Notes: generated by a model from the letters alone, not told the origin. A stretch of 64,000 nucleotides of DNA from an uncultured Microbacterium sp. (GCF_900078385.1 NZ_FLQR01000001.1:186001-250000); one strand, 5' to 3'. Shown: positions 27,288 through 35,879, counted from the stretch's first letter. Made by a program: numbers and translations.

Positions 27288-28153
27288 GAGGTGCCGCCGT
27301 CCGGGCGCCGGCGACCGCGCGGGGTCAGCGGCGTGACGGTGGCGTCCGTCGTCGCCGGCGGCTCGTCGCGCTGCAGCGCCTGGCGCCGGCTGACCGAGTT
27401 GTCCACGGCGCCCGTGATGGCTGCGATGAGCAGCTCGCTCGTGACGTCGGCCGCGTGGTACTCGCCGTTGTTGCGCCCGAGCCGGAGCACGACGATGCGG
27501 TCGGCGACCGCCATGACATCGGCCATGTTGTGGCTGATGAGGACCACCCCGTGCCCGCGTTCGCGGAGGCGCTCGATGAGGTTCAGGACCTCGGCGGTCT
27601 GGGCGACGCCGAGCGCGGCGGTCGGTTCATCCAGGATCACGACGCGGGGCTCCCCGACCAGCGAGCGCGCGATCGCGACCGTCTGCCGCTGGCCGCCGCT
27701 GAGGGAGGCGACGGGGGTCCGGACGGAGGGGATCTTCGCGGCGAGCTCGCGCAGCAGCGCCCACGTGCGCTGCTCCATCCCGACCTCGTCGAGGCGACCC
27801 TCGGCGGTGAGCTCGCGCCCCAGCCACAGGTTCGCGACCACGTCGAGGTTGTCGCACAGCGCGAGGTCCTGGAACACCGTCGCGATCCCGAGCTCCTGCG
27901 AATCGGCGGGGCTCGTGATGTGCACGGGGTCGCCGTCGAAGAGGATCTCGCCGGCGTCGGGCGGGTGGACGCCCGCGAGGACCTTCACGAGGGTCGACTT
28001 GCCGGCGCCGTTGTCGCCCACGAGCGCCACGACCTCGCCCTCGCTGACCCAGAAGTCGACGTCGGTGAGGGCCTTCACGGCGCCGAAGTGCTTGTCGATG
28101 CCGCGCATCGTCAGGACGCGATCGCGCGGTCGGCCGGCGCGCGGCGGGGTCAC
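27284..28153 (-). CDS. XylG/FrcA-like sugar ABC transporter ATPase (system 2)
   Basis: A 289-residue single-domain ABC ATPase with Walker A VGDNGAGKST, FQDLALCDNLDVVANLWLGRE, signature SLSGGQRQTVAIAR and Walker [13 protein letters not shown]. It is strongly similar to the system 1 ATPase. A polar C-terminal extension of about 45 residues (VDNSVSRRQALQRD onward) is not needed for the fold. The GTG (VTPPRAG) is chosen because it is the first usual start codon after the upstream gene; a CTG three codons earlier sits at better distance from GAGGA and is possible. Confidence 0.87.
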   Translation of the reverse strand: MTPPRAGRPRDRVLTMRGIDKHFGAVKALTDVDFWVSEGEVVALVGDNGAGKSTLVKVLAGVHPPDAGEILFDGDPVHITSPADSQELGIATVFQDLALCDNLDVVANLWLGRELTAEGRLDEVGMEQRTWALLRELAAKIPSVRTPVASLSGGQRQTVAIARSLVGEPRVVILDEPTAALGVAQTAEVLNLIERLRERGHGVVLISHNMADVMAVADRIVVLRLGRNNGEYHAADVTSELLIAAITGAVDNSVSRRQALQRDEPPATTDATVTPLTPRGRRRPDGGTS

Positions 28154-28172
28154 GGTGGTCAGCGTCTGATCC

Positions 28173-29219
28173 TCACTGGAGTCCGGCGGCCGCGCACGCC
28201 GCGGCGTAGTCGGGGGTACAGATATCCTCGATGCTCCAGAACCCGTCCGCAACGACGGTGTCCAGGATGTCGGCGACGGTCACGGCGACGGGCGTGAGCA
28301 GCGTCGCGGGCGTCCCGTCCACGTCGATGTCGCCCGTGACGGGGCGGCCGTGCAGCAGGTCGACGGCGACCTCGGCGGCGCGCTCCGCCTGCGGCCGCAA
28401 CGCCTTGTAGACGGTCATGTGCTGGTCGCCTGCGACGATCCGCTGCAGCGCCGACAGCTCGGCATCCTGTCCCGTCACAACGGGGAAGGGCGAGACGTCC
28501 GCGGCGCGCAGTGCCGCCACCGCGCCGCTTGCGGTTCCGTCGTTCGCGGCGTAGACGCCCGCGATGTCGGCGCCGTACTGCGAGATCTGCCCGGCGACCC
28601 AGGACTGCGCCTTGTCGGGGCTCCAGTCGGGCGTGTCGTATTCGGCGAGGACCCGGAGCCCGCTGTCGCCGATGATGCGTCGCGCGCCCGCGCGGAAGAG
28701 GGCAGCATTGCTGTCGGTCGGGGAGCCGTTGACCATGAGGATGCCGGCGGCGCTCTGCCCGCGCTCCGCGAGTGCCGTGACGAGGGCCGTCGCCTGCAGC
28801 TCGCCGACCCGCTCGTTGTCGAAGGAAATGTAGTACGCGAGCCCGCCGCCGGAGATGAGGCGGTCGTAGGCGATGACCGGAACGTCCTGAGCGGCGGCGG
28901 ACGCGACGATCGTCGCCGCGGCGCGCGCGTCGACGGGGTCGAGGACGAGGACCTCGGCGCCGGCTGCGAGGGCGGACTCGGCCTGCTGCTGCTGGCGGGC
29001 GGCATCCTGATCGGCGTTGGCGTAGAGGACGTCGTAGTCGCCGAGCTCGGCGACGCGCGCCTCGAAGATGGGCCGGTCGAACGTCTCGTAGCGCGCGGTC
29101 TTCTTGTCCGGAAGGAGGAGCGCGATGGGGCCGTGCGCGCTCGTCGACGGCGGGGTGCAGGCGGTGAGCAGCCCCGCGGCGACGGCCAGCACGAGCAGCA
29201 GGCCCGGCAGCCGCCTCAT
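28173..29219 (-). CDS. XylF-like sugar-binding lipoprotein (system 2)
   Basis: A 348-residue binding lipoprotein: signal MRRLPGLLLVLAVAAG with lipobox LTA-Cys21, then a pentose-binder fold ([77 protein letters not shown]). It is paralogous to the system 1 binder but clearly diverged, and likely differs in affinity or sugar. The ATG overlaps the ROK stop (ATGA), so regulator and binder are translated in tandem. Unlike the other three importers here, no hairpin follows it. Confidence 0.9.
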   Translation of the reverse strand: MRRLPGLLLVLAVAAGLLTACTPPSTSAHGPIALLLPDKKTARYETFDRPIFEARVAELGDYDVLYANADQDAARQQQQAESALAAGAEVLVLDPVDARAAATIVASAAAQDVPVIAYDRLISGGGLAYYISFDNERVGELQATALVTALAERGQSAAGILMVNGSPTDSNAALFRAGARRIIGDSGLRVLAEYDTPDWSPDKAQSWVAGQISQYGADIAGVYAANDGTASGAVAALRAADVSPFPVVTGQDAELSALQRIVAGDQHMTVYKALRPQAERAAEVAVDLLHGRPVTGDIDVDGTPATLLTPVAVTVADILDTVVADGFWSIEDICTPDYAAACAAAGLQ

Positions 29220-30403
29220 GCCGTGATGGAGAGGACGTCGGCGTCGACGCGGACGTGGTCCAGGGCCGTCGCGATCGCGCCGCGGCACTCGGCCCATTCG
29301 CCGAAGGACGCGCCCACGATCTCGGGCAGGCCGCCGGTCGCGGCCAGTGCCGAGCGCTCGAGCGCGTGCCGCATCGGCGCCAGGAGGATCTCGCCGGCCT
29401 GCGCGAGCTCGCCGCCCACGACGATGATCTCGGGGTCGAAGAGGTTGCAGAGGCTCGCCGCCGCGATGCCGATGTGCCGCCCGGCATCCGCGATCACCCG
29501 CTGTGCACCGCCGACGCCGTCCTCGGCGGCGGCGATCAGGTCGCCGAGACGCTGCATCCCCTCACTCTCGGGGAAGAGGGCGAGGAGCGCGGGGCCGGCG
29601 GCGTAGGTCTCGAGGCAGCCGCGGTTGCTGCAGCGGCAGAGGGGACCGTTCTCGTCGATCGTGACGTGGCCGATCTGCCCCGTCTTGCCGCTCACGCCGC
29701 GGAACAGGTCGCCGTCCACGATGAGGCCGGCGCTGATCGTGTGCCCGACGCGGATGTAGACGGAGGAGGAGGCGGCGCGTCCGCTGCCCTCGCGCGCCTC
29801 GGCGAGCCCGCCGAGGTTGGCTTCGCTGTCGACGTGGACGGGCCGGTTGATGCGGGCGCTGAGGCTTGCGGCGATGTCGATGCCCTCCCAGCCGGGGAGG
29901 AGACCCGGGGTGGAGACCATCCCGGTGCGCGGGTCGATGGGGGCGGGGACGGCGAGGCCGACCGCGAGGAGGTCGGCGAGCGTTCCGCCGAGGGTCTCCA
30001 TCATGTCGCCGAGGATGATGCTCAGGCGATCGAGCTCGGCGTCGTGCCGGTGACCGGGAGCAAGCGGCACGGTGTTCTCGGCGACGACGGTCCGAGTCGC
30101 GTCGGCGATCGCGATCCGCAGCTGCCGGCTGGAGAAGTGCACGCCCGCGACGAGGCCGACCTGGCGGGCGAGGGAGACGAGGGTCGCGCGGCGGCCGCTG
30201 CGCGACGTGAAGGAGGTGTGCAGGATGCCGGAGGCGGTGAGCTCCTTGACGATGTTCGACACCGTCGCGGGAGAGAGCCCTGTGTTCCCGGCCAGTTCGA
30301 TCTGGGTCAGGCGCCCATGGCGCTTGAGCGAATCGAGCAGGCGGGCTCGGTTCGCCTCTCGCAGCGAGGACTGCGATCCGGGTGGGGTGCTCCGGCGTAC
30401 CAC
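29216..30403 (-). CDS. ROK-family transcriptional regulator
   Basis: A 395-residue ROK repressor: N-terminal winged helix (RLTQIELAGNTGLSPATVSNIVKELTASGIL), then a sugar-kinase-like domain with VGVAVPAPI-type phosphate loop (LAVGLAVPAPIDP), the zinc motif CRCSNRGCLETYA and IIVVGGELAQAG. Comparable ROK proteins sit with xylFGH in other actinobacteria. GTG 30403 is preferred because a TACAGT hexamer lies 7 nt before it. First gene of the system 2 operon and a likely regulator of both importers. Confidence 0.9.
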   Translation of the reverse strand: MVRRSTPPGSQSSLREANRARLLDSLKRHGRLTQIELAGNTGLSPATVSNIVKELTASGILHTSFTSRSGRRATLVSLARQVGLVAGVHFSSRQLRIAIADATRTVVAENTVPLAPGHRHDAELDRLSIILGDMMETLGGTLADLLAVGLAVPAPIDPRTGMVSTPGLLPGWEGIDIAASLSARINRPVHVDSEANLGGLAEAREGSGRAASSSVYIRVGHTISAGLIVDGDLFRGVSGKTGQIGHVTIDENGPLCRCSNRGCLETYAAGPALLALFPESEGMQRLGDLIAAAEDGVGGAQRVIADAGRHIGIAAASLCNLFDPEIIVVGGELAQAGEILLAPMRHALERSALAATGGLPEIVGASFGEWAECRGAIATALDHVRVDADVLSITA

Positions 30404-30410
30404 GATCGCC

Positions 30411-30416
30411 ACTGTA
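30411..30416 (-). promoter_or_regulatory. -10 hexamer TACAGT of the ROK gene
   Basis: TACAGT on the minus strand, 7 nt, then GTG 30403. No palindrome like the one at 26002 is seen here, so autoregulation of the ROK gene is not evident. Confidence 0.45.
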
Positions 30417-30464
30417 CCCGCTCCTGTCCACCGTGCCGAGGTTCCACGACACGCCGAAACGCGG

Positions 30465-30507
30465 ACCGCGCCCGCCCGCGTGTCCAGGACACGCAGGCGG
30501 GCGCGGT
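30465..30507 (-). terminator. Long perfect hairpin upstream of the ROK gene
   Basis: ACCGCGCCCGCC and GGCGGGCGCGGT enclose a further inner stem GCGTGTCC-a-GGACACGC, giving about 20 base pairs with single-base bulges. It is the outer half of a double hairpin ending the MHS transporter transcript before the ROK promoter. Confidence 0.7.
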
Positions 30508-30512
30508 GCGAA

Positions 30513-30534
30513 GCGTGGGGCGCGAGCCCCACGC
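30513..30534 (-). terminator. Hairpin directly after the MHS transporter gene
   Basis: GCGTGGGGC-gcga-GCCCCACGC, a perfect 9-bp stem with a 4-nt loop, starts 5 nt past the stop codon. With the hairpin at 30465 it forms a tandem terminator. Confidence 0.7.
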
Positions 30535-30538
30535 GGGG

Positions 30539-31927
30539 TCAGCGCGTACGGGCGACGGTGACCGTGCCGGTCTCCTCGTCCAGGCGCGCGCGGTCGACCT
30601 CGTCGACGTCGTGCAGCGAGATGCCGCGCGTCTCGCGCAGCGAGATGACCGCCACGAACGTGATCGCGGCGGCGATCGCGAGGTAGATCGCGATCGGCAG
30701 CCCGCTGCCGAAGCCCTGGAGCAGCGCGGTCGCGATGACCGGAGCGAGCGAGCCCGCGACGATCGAGGTGACCTGGTAGCCGAGCGAGACGCCGGAGTAG
30801 CGCATCCGGGTCGGGAACATCTCCGACATGATCGACGGCTGCGGGGCGTACATGAACGCGTGGATCACGAGGCCCAGGCAGATCGCCAGGATGATGATGA
30901 GCGGTTCCCGGGTGTCGAACATGGGGAAGGCCACGAAGCCCCACCCTGCCGCGAGGACCGTTCCGATCATGTACACCGGGCGCCGGCCGATCCGGTCGGT
31001 GAGCCCGCCGACGAACGGCACGACGATCATGTGCACGATGTGCGCGATGACGAGCCAGCTGAGGATCGCGGTCGTGTCCATCTCCAGCGCGAGCTTGAGG
31101 TAGGTGATCGAGAACGTCACGACGAGGTAGTACATGATGTTCTCCGCGAACCGCAGACCCATGGCCGTGAGGACCAGGCGCGGGTAGCGACGGACGACCT
31201 CGAACACGCCGACGCGGACCTCGGGACGCTGGGCGACCTCCTGCTTGGACTGCTCGAAGATCGGGGCGTCCGTGATGCGGGTGCGGACGTAGTAGCCGAT
31301 CGCGACGATGACGACGGAGAGCCAGAAGCCCACGCGCCAGCCCCAGGACAGGAAGTCCTCGGGCGAGAGCACGCTGTTGAGCACGAGGAGCACGACGGTC
31401 GCGAGCAGGTTGCCGATCGGGACGGCCGCCTGCGGCCAGGAGGCCCAGAAGCCGCGGCTGTGGTCGGGGGAGTGCTCAGCGACCAGCAGGACGCCGCCGC
31501 CCCATTCGCCGCCGACCGCGAAGCCCTGCGCGAAGCGCAGCACGACGAGGAGGACCGTGGCCCAGATGCCGATCTGGTCGTAGGTGGGAAGGCAACCCAT
31601 GAGGAAGGTCGCGACGCCGACGAGGATGATCGCGAGCTGCAGCAGCTTCTTGCGACCGTACTTGTCGCCGAAGTGGCCGAAGACGATGCCGCCGAGCGGG
31701 CGGGCGACGAAGCCGACCGCGTACGTGAGGAAGCCCTGGATGACGGGCGTGTAGGGGTTGTCGGCGGGCGGGAACATGATCAGGTTGAACACGAGCGTCG
31801 CCGCGGTGGCGAAGAGGAAGAACTCGTACCATTCGACGACGGTGCCGGCCATCGAGGCCGTGACGACGCGACGAAGACCCGAATCCTTGGACCCGGGCTT
31901 CTGTGCTGCGGGGGTGGCAGATGCCAT
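30539..31927 (-). CDS. MHS-family (ProP/ShiA-type) MFS transporter
   Basis: A 462-residue, 12-helix major facilitator of the metabolite:proton symporter group. Diagnostic are SMAGTVVEWYEFFLFATAATLVF at the N-terminus, RPLGGIVFGHFGDKYGRKKLL in loop 2/3, GFAVGGEWGGGVLLVAEHSP and the C-terminal MSEMFPTRMRYSGVSLGYQ. Substrates of relatives include shikimate, organic acids and osmolytes; the specific one is unknown. Shine-Dalgarno aaggagg precedes ATG. Two inverted repeats upstream suggest a dedicated regulator. Confidence 0.9.
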   Translation of the reverse strand: MASATPAAQKPGSKDSGLRRVVTASMAGTVVEWYEFFLFATAATLVFNLIMFPPADNPYTPVIQGFLTYAVGFVARPLGGIVFGHFGDKYGRKKLLQLAIILVGVATFLMGCLPTYDQIGIWATVLLVVLRFAQGFAVGGEWGGGVLLVAEHSPDHSRGFWASWPQAAVPIGNLLATVVLLVLNSVLSPEDFLSWGWRVGFWLSVVIVAIGYYVRTRITDAPIFEQSKQEVAQRPEVRVGVFEVVRRYPRLVLTAMGLRFAENIMYYLVVTFSITYLKLALEMDTTAILSWLVIAHIVHMIVVPFVGGLTDRIGRRPVYMIGTVLAAGWGFVAFPMFDTREPLIIILAICLGLVIHAFMYAPQPSIMSEMFPTRMRYSGVSLGYQVTSIVAGSLAPVIATALLQGFGSGLPIAIYLAIAAAITFVAVISLRETRGISLHDVDEVDRARLDEETGTVTVARTR

Positions 31928-31987
31928 AGCGCTGTTACCTCCTTGTAGAGCGCGGAATGCGGCAGGGGGCTGCCGCGCGAGGAACGC

Positions 31988-32009
31988 TACCTGAGAGTCG
32001 ATTCAGGTA
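31988..32009. promoter_or_regulatory. Inverted repeat TACCTGA-N8-TCAGGTA
   Basis: Perfect 7-bp arms separated by 8 nt, 61 nt upstream of the MHS transporter start. The arm length and spacing suit a dimeric repressor. No regulator gene is adjacent, so the binder is unknown. Confidence 0.55.
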
Positions 32010-32032
32010 CAAGTCGGGTCTGCGCACAGAGA

Positions 32033-32050
32033 GTGTGCGTTGACGCACAC
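32033..32050. promoter_or_regulatory. Palindrome GTGTGCGT-tg-ACGCACAC
   Basis: Perfect 8-bp arms around 2 nt, between the NYN gene stop (32057) and the MHS transporter. A 2-nt loop cannot fold well as RNA, so an operator is more likely than a terminator. Confidence 0.5.
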
Positions 32051-32056
32051 GCCGTT

Positions 32057-32935
32057 TCAGGTGGCGTCGACGGTATCCGCGCGCAGGCGCACCCGCACGA
32101 TGTTCGTCGACTCGTCGAGTTCGGCCACCGACGGGTGCGCCTTGACGAAGTCGGAGAACGAGCGGTGCCCCAGTGCCTTCTCGCTGAAGGAGGGATCCAT
32201 GCGCTTGAGGAGGTTCTTCACGGCCGACAGATGTACCCAGTCCTCGTCGGTGCGCTCCTGCTCGAGGCGCAGGGCGCGACCGAGCAGCTCGGCGCTGGGA
32301 TCCTGCGCCTTCTTCGCGCCGCGGCGGCCGGTGGTCGCGGTCGTCTCCTCCTTCTTCTCGGTCACGGGGGCCGAGACGCCGGGGAGGCCGTCGTAGGAGT
32401 CGAACTGGTCGCACGCCGCCGCGAGCGACTTGGCGGTGGAGCCCGCGACGCCGACGCCGACGACGAAGCGGCCGAGCCGCTTGCAGCGCTGCGCGAGGGG
32501 GACGTAGTCGCTGTCGCCGGCGACGATCACGACGTGCGTGAGGTCGGGGAGGCGGAACATGTCCTCGACGGTGTCCACCGCGAGGCGGATGTCGGCGCCG
32601 TTCTTGGCGTAGGCGGCGGCCGGGAAGAGCTGCACGAGGTCGACGGCGCGTGCGACCAGCTGCGGCCGGTAGACGGCGTTGACGGGCGAGGACCAGTCGG
32701 CGTACGCGCGGGTGAGCACGAGCGTGCCGAACGATGCGGCGTAGTCGATGATCGCGCCGACGTCGATCATGGCCGCCGCGAGGCGCTCGGCGATCTCGGG
32801 CTCGGTGGGGTTCTCGGCGATGCGCTGCCGGTCACGGGAGTAGGAGTTGCGACCGTGGACGCGGTCGTACCAGGACATGACGATGTTGTCGAAGTCGAGG
32901 TAGACGGCGACGCGGGGATTCTGCAGGTCGGGCAT
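32057..32935 (-). CDS. NYN-domain protein with C-terminal OST-HTH/LOTUS-like domain
   Basis: A 292-residue protein. The N-terminal NYN (PIN-like) ribonuclease fold has acidic positions in AVYLDFDNIV, GADIRLAVDTVEDM and VIVAGDSDYVPLAQRCKRLGRFVVGVGV. A charged linker (KKEETTATTGRRGAKKAQ) follows, then a helical domain (WVHLSAVKNLLKRMDPSFSEKALGHRSFSDFVKAHP) resembling OST-HTH/LOTUS RNA-binding modules. A cytosolic RNase acting on RNA is inferred. ATG follows CACACT by 6 nt, suggesting a leaderless message. Confidence 0.85.
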   Translation of the reverse strand: MPDLQNPRVAVYLDFDNIVMSWYDRVHGRNSYSRDRQRIAENPTEPEIAERLAAAMIDVGAIIDYAASFGTLVLTRAYADWSSPVNAVYRPQLVARAVDLVQLFPAAAYAKNGADIRLAVDTVEDMFRLPDLTHVVIVAGDSDYVPLAQRCKRLGRFVVGVGVAGSTAKSLAAACDQFDSYDGLPGVSAPVTEKKEETTATTGRRGAKKAQDPSAELLGRALRLEQERTDEDWVHLSAVKNLLKRMDPSFSEKALGHRSFSDFVKAHPSVAELDESTNIVRVRLRADTVDAT

Positions 32936-32941
32936 GTCCCC

Positions 32942-32947
32942 AGTGTG
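32942..32947 (-). promoter_or_regulatory. -10-like CACACT of the NYN gene
   Basis: CACACT-N6-ATG on the minus strand, identical in hexamer and spacing to the uxaC promoter. Confidence 0.4.
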
Positions 32948-32963
32948 GCAGTCCGGGACGCGC

Positions 32964-33947
32964 TCAGCGCTCCTTCGGGTAGGTGACGCCGACCTGCGCG
33001 CGCACCTCGTCGAGGGTCCCCATGATCGCGATGCTCTCCTCGAATCCGAGCAGGTCGCTGTCGGTGCGCCCCTCGGCGACGATCTGCTCGGCGGCGAGGG
33101 CCTGGTACTGCATGCCGCGGCCGTCGACCTCGGACCGGTACTCCTCGAGCACGGTGCCGTCCGGTGCGATGAGGCGGAACGAGGTGGGGGTGTACCAGAC
33201 GCGGTCGATCTCGATCCGGGCCTCCGAGCCGATGACCTGCGCCGTGTTCGGACCGACGGCGCGGGATGAGGTCAGCAGCGACGACACGGCGCCGGAGGCG
33301 TGCGTCAGGGCGATGGCGACCTCGGTGTCGGCGCCCGTGTCGCCAAGCCGTCCGAGCGCGCGCACTTCGACGGGTGCGCCCAGGACGTCCCACGCGAACG
33401 ACACGGGGTAGATGCCGAGATCGAGCAGGGCGCCGCCGCCGAGCTCCAGCGCGTTCATCCGGTGCGCCGGGTCGAGCGGTGCCCGCTGCGTGTGGTCGGC
33501 GGACACGGCGCGGATGTCGCCGAGCGTGCCGGCGCGGACGAGTTCGCGGATGCGGACCATGTGCGGCAGGTAGCGCGTCCACATCGCCTCCATGGCGAGC
33601 AGGCCGTGACCTGCCGCGACGTCGCGGATCGCGGTGGCCTCGTCGGCATCGAGGGTGACGGGCTTCTCGATGAGCACGTGCTTGCCGGCCTCGAGCGCCG
33701 CGACGGCGGGTTCGAGGTGGTGGCTGTGCGGCGTCGCGATGTAGATGATGTCGACGTCCGGGTCGGCGATGAGGTCGTCGTACGAGCCGTGCGCCCGAGG
33801 GATGCCGTACTGGTCCGCGAACGCGCGGGCGGAGTCGGTGCTCCGGGAGCCCACCGCGGCGACGTCGAGACCCGCCGTGCGCAGGTCGGAGGTGAAGGCG
33901 TGGGCGATGCCACCCGTGGCGAGGATTCCCCAGCGAAGTCCGGTCAT
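32964..33947 (-). CDS. Gfo/Idh/MocA-family oxidoreductase
   Basis: A 327-residue NAD(P)-dependent dehydrogenase: N-terminal Rossmann fold (LRWGILATGGIAHAFTSDL), the cofactor/catalytic E-K-P motif (LIEKPVTLDADEA) and a C-terminal beta-sheet domain (SADHTQRAPLDPAHRMN, GGGALLDLGIYPVSFAWDVLG). Substrates are typically sugars, inositols or their derivatives; none is implied by neighbours. ATG lies 6 nt after TAGGCT. Divergent from the M20 peptidase gene. Confidence 0.9.
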   Translation of the reverse strand: MTGLRWGILATGGIAHAFTSDLRTAGLDVAAVGSRSTDSARAFADQYGIPRAHGSYDDLIADPDVDIIYIATPHSHHLEPAVAALEAGKHVLIEKPVTLDADEATAIRDVAAGHGLLAMEAMWTRYLPHMVRIRELVRAGTLGDIRAVSADHTQRAPLDPAHRMNALELGGGALLDLGIYPVSFAWDVLGAPVEVRALGRLGDTGADTEVAIALTHASGAVSSLLTSSRAVGPNTAQVIGSEARIEIDRVWYTPTSFRLIAPDGTVLEEYRSEVDGRGMQYQALAAEQIVAEGRTDSDLLGFEESIAIMGTLDEVRAQVGVTYPKER

Positions 33948-33953
33948 GTGCAG

Positions 33954-33959
33954 AGCCTA
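33954..33959 (-). promoter_or_regulatory. -10 hexamer TAGGCT of the oxidoreductase gene
   Basis: Minus-strand TAGGCT, 6 nt (ctgcac), ATG 33947. Confidence 0.6.
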
Positions 33960-34015
33960 GCGGGGGCTGCCGGTCGGTCGCCCGGCCGCGCCCCGGCGAC
34001 GGGTGAGGCGGGTCG

Positions 34016-34021
34016 TAGGCT
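34016..34021 (+). promoter_or_regulatory. -10 hexamer TAGGCT of the M20 peptidase gene
   Basis: TAGGCT, 6 nt (cggggg), GTG 34028. It is the divergent partner of the TAGGCT at 33954. Confidence 0.6.
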
Positions 34022-34027
34022 CGGGGG

Positions 34028-35380
34028 GTGGCATCCGAGAAGACGATCGACCCGGCGGCATCCGTCGCCCGGTTCCGCGACCTCCTGCGCATCCCGACCG
34101 TGTCCGACGCCGACGAGACCCGCACCGATCCGGAGCCGTTCGACCGGTTCCACGCGGAGCTCGAGCGGCTCTACCCGCTCCTGCACGGCGCCCTCGAGCG
34201 CGAGGTCGTCGCACGTCACTCGCTGCTGTACCGCTGGCGCGGCGCCGCAGGAGGCGACCCGCTCGTGCTGATGGCCCACATCGACGTCGTCCCGGTGGTC
34301 GAGACCGAGTGGGAGCACCCGCCGTTCGCGGCGGAGCTCATCGGCGCGGGCGCGGATGCCGCGATCCACGCGCGCGGCGCGATCGACGACAAGGGCTCCC
34401 TCGTGGCGATCCTCGAGGCCGTCGAGCAGCTCGTCCACGACGGCTACACGCCGGGGCGCGACGTCTATCTCGCCTTCGGGCACAACGAGGAGACGGCCGG
34501 CGACGGCGCGCAGCGGATCGTCGATCTGCTCGAGGATCGCGGGGTGCGCCCGGGTCTCGTGCTGGATGAGGGCGGGGCCGTCGTCGACGGGGTCATCCCA
34601 GGTGTCGCGGTCCCGACCGCGATGGTCGGCGTCGCCGAGCGCGGCGTCATGACCGTGCTGCTGACGGCCCGCGAAGCCGGCGGCCACGCCTCCACGCCGC
34701 CGGCGACACCCGCGACGGCGCGGCTCGCGCGCGCGATCGACCGCCTGCACCGGCATCCGTTCCCCCCGCGCATCGCTCCGCCGGTCCGCGCCCTGTTCGC
34801 CACGATCGCGCCCTACGCGCCGCCGCCGCTGCGCTGGGTGTTCGGCAACCTCGCCCTCACCGGACCGCTCCTCGCGCAGGTCTTCCCGCACCTCGGGCCG
34901 GAGATGAACGCGATGGTGCGCACGACCGCCGTCGCGACGTCGCTCTCGGGTGCGCCGGGGGAGAACGTCCTCGCCACGACCGCGCAGGCGGCCGTCAACA
35001 TCCGCCTCCTGGCCGGCGACACCGTCGACGGCGTCACGACGCGGCTGCGGCGGATCGTGTCCGACCCGCAGGTCGAGATCGAGGTGCGGCACGCCTCCGA
35101 TCCCTCGCCCGTGTCTCCGTGGAAGGGGGAGCCGTGGCGGCGCATCGCCTCGGCGGTCGCCGAGGGGCTGTCCGCGGACATCGTCACGACGCCCTACATC
35201 CAGCTCGGTGCGAGCGACAGCCGCTGGTTCACGCGGATCAGCGACCACGTCTACCGTTTCACGCCGTTCCACCTGACCCGGTCCGAGCGCGACGCTCTGC
35301 ACGCGCACAACGAGCGCATCCGCGTCGAGGTGTGGCTCCGCGGCATCGGGTTCTATCGCGCCCTCATCCGCGGCGGGTGA
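34028..35380 (+). CDS. M20-family metallopeptidase (carboxypeptidase S-like)
   Basis: A 450-residue zinc peptidase of the ArgE/DapE/CPS group. Metal ligands are visible in LMAHIDVVPV (His, Asp), GAIDDKGSL (bridging Asp) and GHNEETAGDGAQRI (catalytic Glu pair). A dimerisation insert runs from about 180 to 300 (EAGGHASTPPATPATARLARAI). Relatives remove C-terminal amino acids or deacylate amino acids; no signal peptide is seen. Its 3' end overlaps the convergent hypothetical gene by 17 nt. Confidence 0.9.
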   Translation: MASEKTIDPAASVARFRDLLRIPTVSDADETRTDPEPFDRFHAELERLYPLLHGALEREVVARHSLLYRWRGAAGGDPLVLMAHIDVVPVVETEWEHPPFAAELIGAGADAAIHARGAIDDKGSLVAILEAVEQLVHDGYTPGRDVYLAFGHNEETAGDGAQRIVDLLEDRGVRPGLVLDEGGAVVDGVIPGVAVPTAMVGVAERGVMTVLLTAREAGGHASTPPATPATARLARAIDRLHRHPFPPRIAPPVRALFATIAPYAPPPLRWVFGNLALTGPLLAQVFPHLGPEMNAMVRTTAVATSLSGAPGENVLATTAQAAVNIRLLAGDTVDGVTTRLRRIVSDPQVEIEVRHASDPSPVSPWKGEPWRRIASAVAEGLSADIVTTPYIQLGASDSRWFTRISDHVYRFTPFHLTRSERDALHAHNERIRVEVWLRGIGFYRALIRGG

Positions 35381-35873
35381 GGGGCGGAGGTTCGTCGCCG
35401 AGTTCCAAGACGAACGCGAGGATCTGCCGCGCCGTCGCCTCCCGCAGCGGTCCACGTCCGAACGACCAGTCGGCGTCGGTGGCATGCACCGTGCTCCCGG
35501 TCAGCACGGCACGCCGGTCGAAGGGTGCGCGGGTGGCGCCGTACAGCGCGACGGCGCCGCTCGTCGTCGGGTCGAGCCCGACCTCCCGGTCTCCCGCGAG
35601 CCGGAGGAGTGCCCGGGTGGCATCGGCGAGCTCCGCGATGCGCCGCCGTCTGCCGGAGCGGATCGCAGCGGCCACGTCGGCCGGCGACGCCGCCGGGAAC
35701 TCGGCCGCGAGCTTCGCGTCGACGAGGAACCCGCGGAGCTGATCCGGGTCCCCAGTGAGGTGCGCAGCCGCCGCCACGACGTCGGCGACCGCCCGTCGCC
35801 AGTCGCCGGTGACGGATGACTCGTCCGTGTACGGCCGGTTGCTCAGCGGGAGATGGCGGGAGAGATCGGCCAT
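35364..35873 (-). CDS. Conserved hypothetical protein, 169 aa
   Basis: Starts MADLSRHLPLSNRPYT and is soluble, with helical stretches AAAIRSGRRRRIAELADATRALLRLAGD and REATARQILAFVLELGDE. No recognised motif. ATG 35873 is chosen because TATGCT lies 6 nt before it; an earlier ATG in the open frame would add a non-coding-looking leader. Its 3' end overlaps the peptidase gene tail to tail. Confidence 0.65.
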   Translation of the reverse strand: MADLSRHLPLSNRPYTDESSVTGDWRRAVADVVAAAAHLTGDPDQLRGFLVDAKLAAEFPAASPADVAAAIRSGRRRRIAELADATRALLRLAGDREVGLDPTTSGAVALYGATRAPFDRRAVLTGSTVHATDADWSFGRGPLREATARQILAFVLELGDEPPPLTRRG

Positions 35874-35879
35874 GGCGCC

